Shown: one piece after another, positions 51,894 through 62,585 of the stretch
Layout: every line of letters begins with the position of its first letter
How positions within the stretch are numbered: position 1 is the stretch's first letter
Source of the DNA: Cephalotus follicularis
Taxonomy: Eukaryota; Streptophyta; Magnoliopsida; Oxalidales; Cephalotaceae
DNA length: 64,000 bases
Reading direction: 5' to 3'
NCBI GenBank assembly: GCA_001972305.1
Contig: BDDD01000352.1
Span: 471,832 to 535,831, forward strand
Notes under the pieces: generated by a model
Told to the model about the DNA's origin: nothing
The model's database searches: none
Seen by the model: the letters and a program-made list of their open reading frames with translations, nothing else
Position numbers and translations under genes: made by a program

Positions 51894-53776
51894 AAGGATA
51901 TCACCTCCTCATCTCCTCCAGTTCTGAGCCTTTTGTTGTGAGGAACTTGTTGCACAGCAAGGGACTGTCTCCCATAGGCCTTTCTTGCATTCGAGTCGTC
52001 GCCCCCAGACGCGACCCCCCCAGAGATGGTGTGGATAACACCTCTGGGTTGTTGCTGTTGTTGCTCCTGCTGCTGCCGAGGAGCCTCTTCTCTTCTCTGC
52101 TCTCTTCTTCCTTGAGGAGCATCTCTGTCAACATACTTGCGCAGGTGTCCCTTTCTGATCAGGTCTTCAATCTGATTCTTTAATTGCCTGCACTCCTCTG
52201 TATCGTGACCGTGGTCACGATGGTAACGACAGTACTTCTCCACACTTCTGTTTTCTGCCGGGGCCCTCATCTTCTCTGGCCATTGGAAAGGGACTTTATC
52301 TTGCTCCACAGCGAGAATTTTTGTGCGTGTGTCTAGGAGAGGAGCAAAAGTATTATAAGATGGTATTGGTGCTCCACCCCTGGAGGTGTCCTCGCGTCTA
52401 GAAAGCTTATGTCTGAGGTCTCCCTTAGACAGGTCTGACCTCTCCTTCCTCTTCTCTCTTCTCTCGGGAGCATTTCATGAATGCTCCATTCTCTCCTCCT
52501 GTTGGCCAGTCCAAGGTGCCTTTTGTTTCCTGGCCAACATCTCTTCCTCTGCGTTCACATATCTCTCTGCCCTTTTCAGAAACTCTGCCATGTCCTTGGC
52601 CGGCTTCTTCAGTAAAGAGAAAGTAAATCTCGAGTTGCTCCTCAGCCCATTATTCAAGGCTGTCAAAGCAAAGGACAGGTCCATGTCTTTCACTGTAAGA
52701 GATTCTTTGTTGAACCTAGTGAGGTAATCTCTCAATGTCTCATCTTTACCTTGCACCACGTTGATGAGGTGGGTGGAGTTTCTCCTCTGCGTGGTGCTGT
52801 TGAGGAACTTCGTCACAAACAGCTCCGTAAACTGGTCGAAGCTCTTCACTGAATTCTTGGCCAAGGTGAAATACAATGATTGGGCAGCTCCAGTTAAAGT
52901 CACTGGGAATCCTCGGCAAAGCATTGCGTCCGAGGCCTGATGCACCCACATTGCCTGGATATAAGTGCGCACATGTTGAATGGGGTTCGAGGACCCATCG
53001 TACTTGTCAAGACTTGGGTTTCGAAACCCACCGGGGACCGGCTCTGCTACGATCTCGGCCGTGAAGGGGTGTGTATTGATATTTTGCACCTCGGATAGGT
53101 GCCCCCTTGGATGTTCCACTCCTCAGAACCTCCTTTCCAAGTCTGCAAGCCTCCTGTTCACTGCTTGCTCTACCTCTTCAATGTTCCTAGCTCTGCTAGA
53201 AACATGTGACCCTTCAGCCACTGAGGCTGGGGGGTTGGCCCTACTCCCTCGGGCAGTACCAGCTCTGCGTGGAGCATTAGAACGCACTTGTGCCTCCTCT
53301 GCTCCCCTGTCCTACTGCCGAGGATCCACATCCATGGGCTGATGCTGAGAGTGTCCTCTCTTGGGATCGTTGGGATGATCCCTAGCGGTTGAGGACTCAG
53401 CTCTCTGAGACGCATTGATCTCAGCTCTCCTTCCCAGGGGATTGTTGCCCCCTGACCGCCTGAGGAGAGGTTCGTTTCTCCCCGACGGGTTTCGCCTGGC
53501 ACCTCGTGGGTGCCTTGTCTCCACCTCTGGCCTCTGGGGGCCAGAAATTCCTCGGACCACTGGCTGAGCAGGCCCGGCTTGTTGTTGGTTGGCCAAAGTT
53601 GTGACCAACAGATCTGTGATACGCTCCATCCCTTGGAGGAGCTGATTGAGTTGCTCCCCTGTAACGGGAGCTTGTTGTTGAGCCTCTTCTTGAACGGCTT
53701 CTGGTGGAGGAGCTATGACCTCCTGGCGTTGTTGGCTGCCAGTGGCTCCAACTAGGGTATTCTTCCTGGGAGGCAT
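51887..53776 (-). pseudogene. Gypsy-3 gag (stops and frameshifts)
   Basis: Starts MPPRKNTLVGATGSQQRQE at 53776. It is interrupted by TAG at about 53312, TGA at about 53122 and TGA at about 52475. The zinc-like motif [14 protein letters not shown] lies at about 52220. Gln-rich linker (QQQEQQQQQPRG) before the pol junction. Confidence 0.88.
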
Positions 53777-53803
53777 GGTTGTTAATGGCTTCTTGTTGCG
53801 TTT

Positions 53804-53820
53804 CCCACAGACGGCGTTAA
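53804..53820 (-). promoter_or_regulatory. Decayed primer-binding site of Gypsy-3
   Basis: TTAACGCCGTCTGTGGG on the - strand. The expected TTGGCGCC core has two G-to-A changes. Confidence 0.65.
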
Positions 53821-53821
53821 C

Positions 53822-54827
53822 TGTTGATACAGAAATCCTTCTCTCAACAGTATCCTACGTGGAGGACTTTTATTTGTTAAGAGAAACGCTAGCCAAAGGA
53901 TGCCTGGAGGAAGAATGTGATCTCGGACACCTGCACAAGGTAACAAAAATGGTGGAAAGTCCAGGAGGTTGTTCTCCCGGGGACACTCCGACGCTCAAGT
54001 TAGACAAAGTGCAGATGAAATTAAGCTCTCTTGAATGTAAAAATTGCTGACCTTTGTTCAGTGTGTTGAACTTGTATTTATAGTGGAACTTTGTAACTGA
54101 TAGAGCGTGAAAGTCGGATGTGATGGCTGTCCCCTAAGGAAATTCTGAGGATTTCGGGATTTCCCTTATCTCCACCTGATTTTTCTCTTCTTTCCTTTAT
54201 CTCCTCCTTAATTATCTCGTTTCTTTTGTTGTAGTTGATCAGGATTCTATCTTCTTGTTTGGATAAGTACAAATCCCAACTAATCTGCTGAAGCTGATCC
54301 CCTTATCCCGTAGATAAGGTTGAGGTCCTCCGCTTGTAAGACTGTTGAAGGTACTGATTATAACACTGCAGCTGAGGTCATGGTCTTCATTAGTCCGAGG
54401 ACGAAGGCTGTTAGGATTCGTCCGAGGAGAAGCTTGATAGTTTCTGTGTAGTGAATGCCTCATGTTCCATGTCTGGTAGGTCCTCTGGGCCGAGGGAGTC
54501 CTCGGCCCTTACACCTTGGATGTAGTCTTCTTCTTCCACGGATATGCTCTTGGAATGGATGTCCTGTTGTGTGGCCGAGGGTGTCCTCGGCTGGGTTGCT
54601 TCAAATGGTGTCCTCGGACCTGGATCCGAGGAGAATAATGCTTGTACTGACATCGCTGGGTGTGTCCTAGGCACTTATGCCGAGGAAAACTCCTCCTTAT
54701 GTCACTGTTTTGTTGGTGAACAGGCTTCCTCTGCCTTTAATTTATCAATCCTTGTCACTTGGACATCTGACAGCTCTCAGATGAGGACACGTGTTGCTTT
54801 TGATTTAACATAATTTTTTCCACATCA
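53822..54827 (-). repeat. 5' LTR of Gypsy-3
   Basis: 1006 bp, full-length, same family as the Gypsy-2 LTRs, followed by ATTAC (54828-54832). Confidence 0.92.
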
Positions 54828-54832
54828 ATTAC

Positions 54833-56640
54833 CATTTTACAAGTTTTTTAAAGAACTTTACTGATTATCAAATTATAGAGCTGCTTATAATATTACTGTT
54901 TTTGTTCTTGTTTACTATATTTGTTATAGTTTACAATATATGTTATACTTTACCGAAACTATTGTGTTTTATTTTTTTATTTTAAATTTTACGCTTTTAG
55001 TTTAAATTTTATATTTATTGTTACACTTTATCATTATAATTGAATTTTACGGTATATTTATATTATTTACAAATTTTTGTTGAGATCTATTGATAGGTTA
55101 TAAATTTTACCCATTTTGTTATATCTTTACGTTATTTCGTTATGGTTTATTGCACTAATTATGTATTTTATCAAATTAGTTATCAAAAATTAGTTATTAG
55201 TTTGCAACAGGTTACCAAATATGTGATGTAGCACGATTACAGCCACATATTTTAAATATGCAAAAAAGCTCATTTATATCTGATGGAAAGAGAGTCCATT
55301 ATAGAAGCCACCAATCAAGTTATCTTTTCGTCTTGCTCTTTTTTTATATATATTTATTTAAAAAAGAAAGGCTTCTCTTGATTCTGATAGAAGTTATTGC
55401 GTCCATGTCATTTACTGTCTCTTTATTTTTTTATTTTTTTAGTAATGCTATTAACTATAAGTGATATGATATCATAAATACATTACAAATGAGTTATTAT
55501 TGGTGGTGTTTTTTTAAACACTATTAATAATATTTTGATTTTTAATAAATAATATCATCAATAATATTTTGATAACTCACTTGTGATTAATAACATTGTT
55601 TATACTTTTTGGTGAAAGGGAATCATAAGTGGAAGAAACGGGATTAATACCTTGAACAGAATAAGGAAAGTTTGAACATTAATCAATATGAGCTCACGCT
55701 CAATGATTTGACTCTCATAGATCATGAGTAATGATATTCACCACAAGTAAGGTGACATCATAAATTCATTATAAATAAGTTATTAAAATATGATTGATGA
55801 TTATTTTATTAAAAATTAAAATATCACTAATTACGTTAAAAAATACTCTAATAATATTTTGATATTGTATTTATGTTATAACTTACGGAAATGCCTTAGA
55901 TTCCTATAACAAATAACTTCCTTGGATTTTATTTAGAGCAACTATAGACTATCATCATAATGATAATTAGTCCCCTTCTTTTTTTTCCATACGGGGTGAT
56001 TTCAAAATGAACGACGATGACGATAAGGATAACTTTCTCCCTTACCTCATACCCATCATGTTTAATCAGAAATTTATAAGTTAAATATAGTAACATATAT
56101 AGAAAATGTTTATCAGCATATAATTGTTCTTATATTTTTTTTCAAGTTAAATGGAATAAAAATAACGATTTATTAATCCTCGTCTATGAAACATAATATT
56201 AACAAGACGGGCTTGGGCATTTGGTCCCGTCATCCCCCTGTAATACTCATACCTAATCCCTTTAATACCTGATGAACATACCTAAAAATTCTTTTATCAT
56301 TTCCAACCCAAGAATTCTCACTTGCAAGTTGCATTATATCGTCTGTAGCCAGGTTGATAGGCAGTAACGACTAAAATCAAAGGAATTCCTTCATCTTTCT
56401 ACCAAAATGTACATATCCTTCTCTTTTAATTCTTCACAACCATTTCTTGAAATAGCAAACCAAACATTAAAAAGTATACAAGCAACGAACTTGATGCAAC
56501 ATTTTTCCCAATTTCTTCACCTAATAATTACTGACGCACTGATCTCAAGAGTATTTACACCATAGGTACTGTTACAAAAATTATACAGAATTCTTCTGGG
56601 GAGATACTGTGCAACAGTCTGACTAAACATTCAACCCCCA
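54833..56640. other. AT-rich spacer with two MITE-like copies
   Basis: No gene. Two diverged copies of one AT-rich element start at about 55456 and about 55741, sharing CATCATAAAT...CATTA...AA(A/G)TTATTA patterns. The first has inverted ends (ACAAATGAGTTATTA near 55488 and TGATAACTCACTTGTG near 55570). Confidence 0.4.
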
Positions 56641-56653
56641 CAATCTTCGAAGT

Positions 56654-56659
56654 TTTATT
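56654..56659 (-). terminator. Candidate poly(A) signal of the PI4K-gamma gene
   Basis: AATAAA on the - strand, about 45 bp past the stop codon. Other AT-rich sites downstream could also serve. Confidence 0.35.
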
Positions 56660-56702
56660 TTTCCGTACCATTTCTTGCAACCCACAAAACTAAACTACTA
56701 TC

Positions 56703-58607
56703 TCAAAACTGGCATGAAGTTCCAAGCCTTTGCCTCTGTCTCTGCCCAATGGTTATAGCCCTTCGCTTGGCAAAGGCAGGGTAAAGAAGCTCCTCGAACT
56801 TCTCAAGAAAGAAAGTCCATTCTTCTTCATTCATATCAGCAAGCTTCACAAAAGTAATAGTCTTGGGTAGCTGTTCATTTGCACTTCTTCTGCTCATACA
56901 TGAGGAACCAATCAGATAACTGCCCTCTGGTTTTCCATAGCAGCAATGCTGGCTTCTCTCACCCAAATTAACTTTTCTCAGACACGGGGCTAATTTGGAA
57001 GCTGTTTGAAACTGATCCCACTTTGGTCGAACATAGGTTCCTTCTGCCCTGACTGAATCTTCACCCACCTCGACTTCATCATCCTCAGAACTCTCCTCTA
57101 ATTTAGATAGCAAATACCGGCCATTTGAACCCTTGGACCCATAATTAAACAATCCCTTGCTAGATATCTTCAGGGCCAGTTCAACCTCTGCATCCTCGCA
57201 ATCTATATCAAACAGAAACTCTTCATTTCTTCCATCAGCAACAAAAAATGACACGTCCCTATCTGCAATGATCCTCCTCGCTTCCAGGCATACAACCTCA
57301 AGTTCACTCGGCTCCTCATCTCCACCACGGAATTCCCTAGTCATTATCTCGCCAATCTCAGCAAGACAAAGTCCGAACGCAGCCGCTTCCTGGAGAAAAA
57401 TCGTGCACAGCGACAATACCCGGAGGCATGCCTCACGAATCATAGGCAGTTCTGTCCTTAGCATGTCAGAGTCACGAACTGGATCAAGATGTTTTATATA
57501 CTCAAGTTCATCCTCAGAGAATGGAAAGGATGCCTGAGGCCAATGAATCCACTCAAAATATGGGTCTTCCAAGCTCTCTGGCAAGCAGAGGCCGTGATCA
57601 ATTGGAATGAGCTCCACCTGACCAAACCTTCCAACCCCGTCAAGTTTCCTAACTAAAAGATTTCCTGCATGCCTATCTGTGTTAAAGATCCTAATATCCA
57701 AAATCCCTATTCTATGTACAGCAGCAACTGGAAAGCTTGAGGTTCCATGGTCACCAGCATCAAAGTCGTGAGGCATGTACTGCTGCAGAGATGCTATCTT
57801 GCTAACCTTCTTCCTGTTATGAAGCTTGTTACCATTTACACCATCATTGACATTGAAGATAGAGTGCCGAACTTTCACAAGTACAGTTGGAGGCACATTA
57901 GCGAAGTGATCATAGTCCACAAGGTAGGCAGCTACTTCTCGAAATCCAGTTTCCCCAACTCGAACTGATGGTTTCAGGCCTGGCTGACCTAGAGCCTTCC
58001 CAACAAAACCTTTTGGGTTGTTTGGTGCAAAAGGTTCCTCATCTGTTGGCTTCACAATGGCAACACTCTCACCTCTGCTATTTCTAAAATAGTATGCACC
58101 ACCAAGGCCACTGTGAACAGGGAAAGGATCAACACCATTCTTGATTGCCTCCACAATGTCCTTGATAAGTTCATCTGCTCTTTCAAACTGACTTGAATGC
58201 CCTAATATCTCAATTGGACCACTCTGATCTCTTTGTTGAAGGTTCCTCCCAGTAGGTGAGAGACATGGAGTTGATGAGCTCCTGTGCATGAAATTCCTGG
58301 TGAGAAGAAGTGGGGAATCATTTCTAATGGCCCTAAGATCATTGTTCAATGTGAGATCGCCAAATGTCAAAGAGCTGTCATCAGTAGGGACATTAAGGGC
58401 AAGCTGCAGCCTCCTCTTCACTGTATGAGCATTATCATTTCTGTCCAACTCCATTCCCAAGAGACAGCCGGTTTCAGTTTGCACAAACACGCGCCTTGTC
58501 CCAGCAGGTTTTCCCCTTGGTTTTCCATGGTACTCTGGGTTAAGTGGGTTATTGAAAACTGCAACAGCCATCTGGGTCTGAACAGGACTGTCTAATTTAC
58601 GAGACAT
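56703..58607 (-). CDS. PI4KG: Phosphatidylinositol 4-kinase gamma (PI4K-gamma, single ubiquitin-like domain type)
   Basis: Intronless coding frame of 634 aa. The ATG at 58607 (MSRKLDSPVQTQMAV) is chosen because the open frame beyond it starts only with TTG and the plant family begins MSR. A ubiquitin-like domain spans about residues 39-96. The PI3/4-kinase-like domain spans about 163-420: Gly-rich GLGGAYYF at 167-174, Lys186 in VAIVKPTDEEPFAP, catalytic FNTDRHAGN at 308-316 (D311, N316) and metal-binding DHG at 337-339. The C-terminal region (about 420-634) has an acidic Ser-rich part and ends in the conserved EEWTFFLEKFEELLYPAFA. In plants the gamma class is known more for protein kinase activity towards ubiquitin-pathway proteins than for lipid kinase activity. 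All catalytic residues are present and no stop interrupts it. Which family member it is cannot be told here. Confidence 0.95.
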   Translation of the reverse strand: MSRKLDSPVQTQMAVAVFNNPLNPEYHGKPRGKPAGTRRVFVQTETGCLLGMELDRNDNAHTVKRRLQLALNVPTDDSSLTFGDLTLNNDLRAIRNDSPLLLTRNFMHRSSSTPCLSPTGRNLQQRDQSGPIEILGHSSQFERADELIKDIVEAIKNGVDPFPVHSGLGGAYYFRNSRGESVAIVKPTDEEPFAPNNPKGFVGKALGQPGLKPSVRVGETGFREVAAYLVDYDHFANVPPTVLVKVRHSIFNVNDGVNGNKLHNRKKVSKIASLQQYMPHDFDAGDHGTSSFPVAAVHRIGILDIRIFNTDRHAGNLLVRKLDGVGRFGQVELIPIDHGLCLPESLEDPYFEWIHWPQASFPFSEDELEYIKHLDPVRDSDMLRTELPMIREACLRVLSLCTIFLQEAAAFGLCLAEIGEIMTREFRGGDEEPSELEVVCLEARRIIADRDVSFFVADGRNEEFLFDIDCEDAEVELALKISSKGLFNYGSKGSNGRYLLSKLEESSEDDEVEVGEDSVRAEGTYVRPKWDQFQTASKLAPCLRKVNLGERSQHCCYGKPEGSYLIGSSCMSRRSANEQLPKTITFVKLADMNEEEWTFFLEKFEELLYPAFAKRRAITIGQRQRQRLGTSCQF

Positions 58608-60056
58608 GAAATGAGCGGAAAATCCCCTAACTTGCCAAGTCAGCAAAAGAGGTGATGCGAGTGTAGATGTTCTTCCTCTCCCTCAAGCAGGTGCCAAACT
58701 TCAAAGGCTGACACCAATCGAATGAGAGAGATATTCCTGTGCTAACCAATCATCACCTGAATCAGAAATGGGTAGGAAACAACCGACACATATAATGAGC
58801 AAGGGAAGAAGTGTAGCCTAAGCTGGCTAAATGGGAGAATCCATACGATGGAGCTGCGAGATTGAAAGAACAAAAAATCAGCAAATATAAAGACATATTA
58901 ATTGGCTATTAACATAAAAGTTACTATTATGATTAGCTTTAAATAATCAGCAGGGCATTTTGAAAAATCCCTAAGTTAACCAATTAATGTAGTTAAGAAA
59001 CATATGATCATCATGATTTCAATAATCTCAAAAGGACCACTTCACATAGGTCCATTGTAAACTTCCATAAAGGGTATATTGCATTGATGTAAGAGGATCC
59101 TTCCTTTTCAAGCAAGCTTTTAATTAAATGCATTAATCAGATGTGCCAAAATAGGGATAATCTCACTATCTTTGGATAACTATATAGACGGTGATGACAA
59201 TAAAAACATGAAAATCAAAAGTTAAAAAGGAATGAGCAGCGAAAATGATTTTTTCTTTTTTGTGGTTCTTTCAACCTTGCAAAATCTAGTCTAGGAGGAT
59301 CTTCAAGAATTGAAACAATTATAAAATAAAAAGTTTGCTACAATCTAAAGATGGCAGAGAGTATAATAATGGTTACTTAATACTCACTAATTTTTTTGAT
59401 AAAATAAAAAAACAAACTTTTTTCCTTCCACAAAAAATTAACATTAATCAAAATAATGTTGAATTAATTATTATAATTAAATCAAAACCAGAACGGAACA
59501 AAAAAAAACATTAATCAAAATAATGTTGAATTAATTGTTCCAATTAAATCAAAACCAGAAGGAACCAAAACAAAAAAAGGCATTAACAATACTTTAGTAC
59601 TCTTCATTTTCTTTTCCTGGCAGATTCTCGTCAACCAAACAGAATCGTTAAATGGAAGGAAAAATATGAAATAATGACCTTAATAATAACATTTTAACAA
59701 AGAATCCACTAATTTTAAAACAAAAGAAATGACGATATTCGAGCATAAAATCATGAAACTCTATAAACATTTCATTTATATAAAAAATAAAGAAAACAGG
59801 ATAATGATCAAAGAAACTAAAAACCCAATAAATTCGAAGAGAATCAAAGATCAGACAGAGGATCACGAGCGTTGAAGCCGTTTGCGAGAGAAGAGGAAGT
59901 ATGTAAGATAAACGGCAGGGATCGGAGAGAGAAGAAGAGGAAGATTCAACGGCTTTGAATATGTAACGAGTATTATGCGAAAGCAAAAGCCCAAAACCTC
60001 CCTTTGTCTCTCTAACTTTCTCTTTTTGTCGCTTTTGCTGCACCTTCATTTTATAT
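58608..60056 (-). promoter_or_regulatory. 5' leader, leader intron and promoter of PI4K-gamma
   Basis: On the - strand a candidate TATA box (AATATAAAAT) lies near 60056-60047. A CT-rich leader exon follows at about 60020-59830. A good acceptor TTTCTGATTCAG|GTGATG places the second leader exon from 58756 down to the ATG. The donor could not be fixed. A short upstream ORF (ATGATTGGTTAG) lies at the start of that exon. The intron interior is AT-rich without other features. Confidence 0.5.
59439..59575. repeat. 67-bp tandem duplication
   Basis: ACATTAATCAAAATAATGTT is repeated at 59441 and 59508, with ATTAAATCAAAACCAGAA following in both copies. It lies in the presumed leader intron of PI4K-gamma. 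Confidence 0.8.
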
Positions 60057-60069
60057 TGTATGATATGAG

Positions 60070-62585
60070 GATTGATGAAGCAGCAGCAACTGCATGGCGG
60101 TTCCCTTTGGAATTACCAGATTGACCTCAAGTTTGACTACTTTGACTCTTTTCTTGCTTTCTTTTTTGGCACTGGCTAGTTTTTATTTTTTTTTATTTAA
60201 GTTAATTTTAGGTTTACATTCTTTAGAATTTCATTTTGAAGTCGCGAAAAACTAATCGGAAAGGAAGTAAAATAGGAACTTGAATAAAGCTTGTAAATTA
60301 AAGAAGGAAAATGATTTATTTTGATTGATCGGTTTCAAAGATGGCAATGTAAGAGTGATGATGAAAACGATGGTAATGTATATACATAGGTCAAGATGTT
60401 GATTGATTCAAATGAATTGATAACGGGATGATTTGTTTATACAAATTTCTGCTTTGTCATTGATACAACTTTGATTTTAAGTGCATTCAATTTTTTTTTA
60501 TCCAAGCTTGAATATAATCTATTATCTAGATATATTGTACTGTTAAAAAATATTTTAAAATGTAGGTTTTCATTAGTTGTTTGTGTTTTTGAATTTAAAA
60601 TGACAGGTAGAATGTTAGTTCTTATGAGATAAAGTTGAAACCTAATTTTGTTAATTGATCTCATACTAAACTGGTTAACTGTACCTATATAGGTAGATAT
60701 GGGTAGGTGATTAGTATAAGCTTTTTGTTATCCTATTATGACCGACCTTTTAGGGTAAACATATTATATAATACGTATATTGTTGCTAGGCCTTCTCTTC
60801 CATCAGAAGAGCCAGTGTTTCTATTCATCAAAGAACCACATTTTAATCAGAATAGGAAAAGAAAGGTCTAGCTTAATTTTTGTTTTACAGATATTCTATT
60901 CTATTGTACATTGACCTATTATGAATCAATCAAGTATGTTTTATATTATTAATTATGATGTTTTTATTTATGTATGTAAATTAAATTAAATATTTAGTAT
61001 CAGAACTAATCATATGTGATTTACGACCTTTGAATTAAAAATAATTTTTAATTCACGTTATTTAGGGTTTATGTATGACTTCGGTTTATTGAACATAATC
61101 CACTGTTTAATTAATTGAAATACTGCAAATTCGATATCACCAATTTTGTGGTCATGAACTCTTCAACCTACAAGTTAACTTTCGAATCTAGTCATGATTT
61201 GGTGATATCGTGACCATAAAAGCTTGTATCTTAACTCATTGTTTTGATTTCATAGATATTAGACATGAAATCAATTTAGGCGTTTGTCATAATGGCATAT
61301 TATGAACAAAACCCGATGATAAATTGATGAACGTAAATATGTGATTTCATGTTGTGTTGATACAGTCTGATTGTTGATTCGTGTTACCCATGTCATATTG
61401 TATTTAAAAGTGATGATTGATTGCATGAAGAAAGGGTTTTGGTCGAAATCTTTAAGCTTTGATTTCTTGTTGTTTGGTTATTGTTTTGAGAAATTGATTT
61501 AGGGTTATTGTTAATCGGTTATTGCACATCAAAATCCATATGTTTTCTTCCTGAAAAACATGCTAAAAATGACGTTTTAATCAGCCTATAATGGGCCGGT
61601 TCTGACGATGATGAAGTGCAGATGCACTTCATCTTGGCCCACGTGCGCGTCACGCGCTTGTAGGCGAGTGATCACTGTTCTCGAGGTCATTTTGGTCTTT
61701 TTTTTGTGATCCTATGTGTTATTAGATGATAAAATTGTTGGTAATTTTTATTTAATTTTTGGATACTAAAAATGTTTATTTTGGATTTATTTTGTTTAAT
61801 ATCAATTTATCCATAATAAATTATATTTTTTGAAAATATATTTTTGTTGATAATTATTTTACTAGAGATATTTTTTGAAGTACACACTCTCCTTGTGTGT
61901 TTTTGTTTACTTCGTGTACTCTCCTATTTTGATTATAATTTAAATAAATCGAAGAAATTTGATTTTAAAATTGGATTGTCTACAAGATTTTTGTTTTGCA
62001 ACATGTTTATTGTAAATGATCCGATGAGGTATATTTTGTTTCTATATCTCATTTTGGCGGATCATATGCGCACATTTTGGTTTTAGTATGCACGATTGTG
62101 CTCATGGGTAATTTCGTTTATAAATTCTAGTTTGGGGTGATTCGGTTGTTCATGGTTGCATCAAAGTGGACAATTATAAGACAATTGAGATCATCACATT
62201 ATGTTGTTACGGCATTGTCTCTGGGTTATTGCATTCAATCACCATCATAAAGGAGGCTATTGCATGTTTTAATTTAGGGATCTATTAAATATATGTAACA
62301 TTTTGTTTATGTTTATTCCTGTTTGGGATAATTCTTTGGGTCGATGGTTGTCACCAAAGTAGCCTATCTTTCTTGGACTTTTAAAATTATCTCATGTTAT
62401 TGTTACGGGACATTCACAAACTTTTGCTTTGAGTATGCATTAGTTTAGAGTGTCTGTCTGCCCAAAGATGTTAGACTCTTCGAAAACTGGTGTATATTCA
62501 TAAGTTGGTTCCATATGAGAAAATCTTATTTGCATGTTATATTCTCTGCCTAAATGGGAGTTTGAAATCATGCTTTGAGATTTTC
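60070..62585. other. AT-rich intergenic region
   Basis: No gene, RNA gene or recognisable transposon. The only structured spot is a GC-richer segment at about 61590-61690 with an 11-bp-arm palindrome (61610-61633). Confidence 0.5.
61610..61633. repeat. Palindrome
   Basis: GATGAAGTGCA, 2-nt spacer GA, TGCACTTCATC: perfect 11-bp arms. Confidence 0.8.

Larger units (their letters stand above)
29341..54827 (-). mobile_element. Gypsy-3: outer Tat-type element of the nested block, heavily disrupted
   Basis: The left end is an LTR piece (29341-29628) preceded by ATTAC (29336-29340). The right end is a full LTR (53822-54827) followed by ATTAC (54828-54832). Both share bases that differ from both Gypsy-2 LTRs, for example AAATTAAGC where Gypsy-2 has AACTTAAGC. 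Gag and the first half of pol survive at 50547-53776. The rest of pol, the 3' region and most of the left LTR are replaced by other elements, including Gypsy-2. That the two ends belong to one insertion is an inference. Confidence 0.65.

Noticed and set aside
58608-58646. 13-residue N-terminal extension of PI4K-gamma
   Set aside because: It would begin with TTG; the plant family starts at the MSR methionine encoded at 58607.
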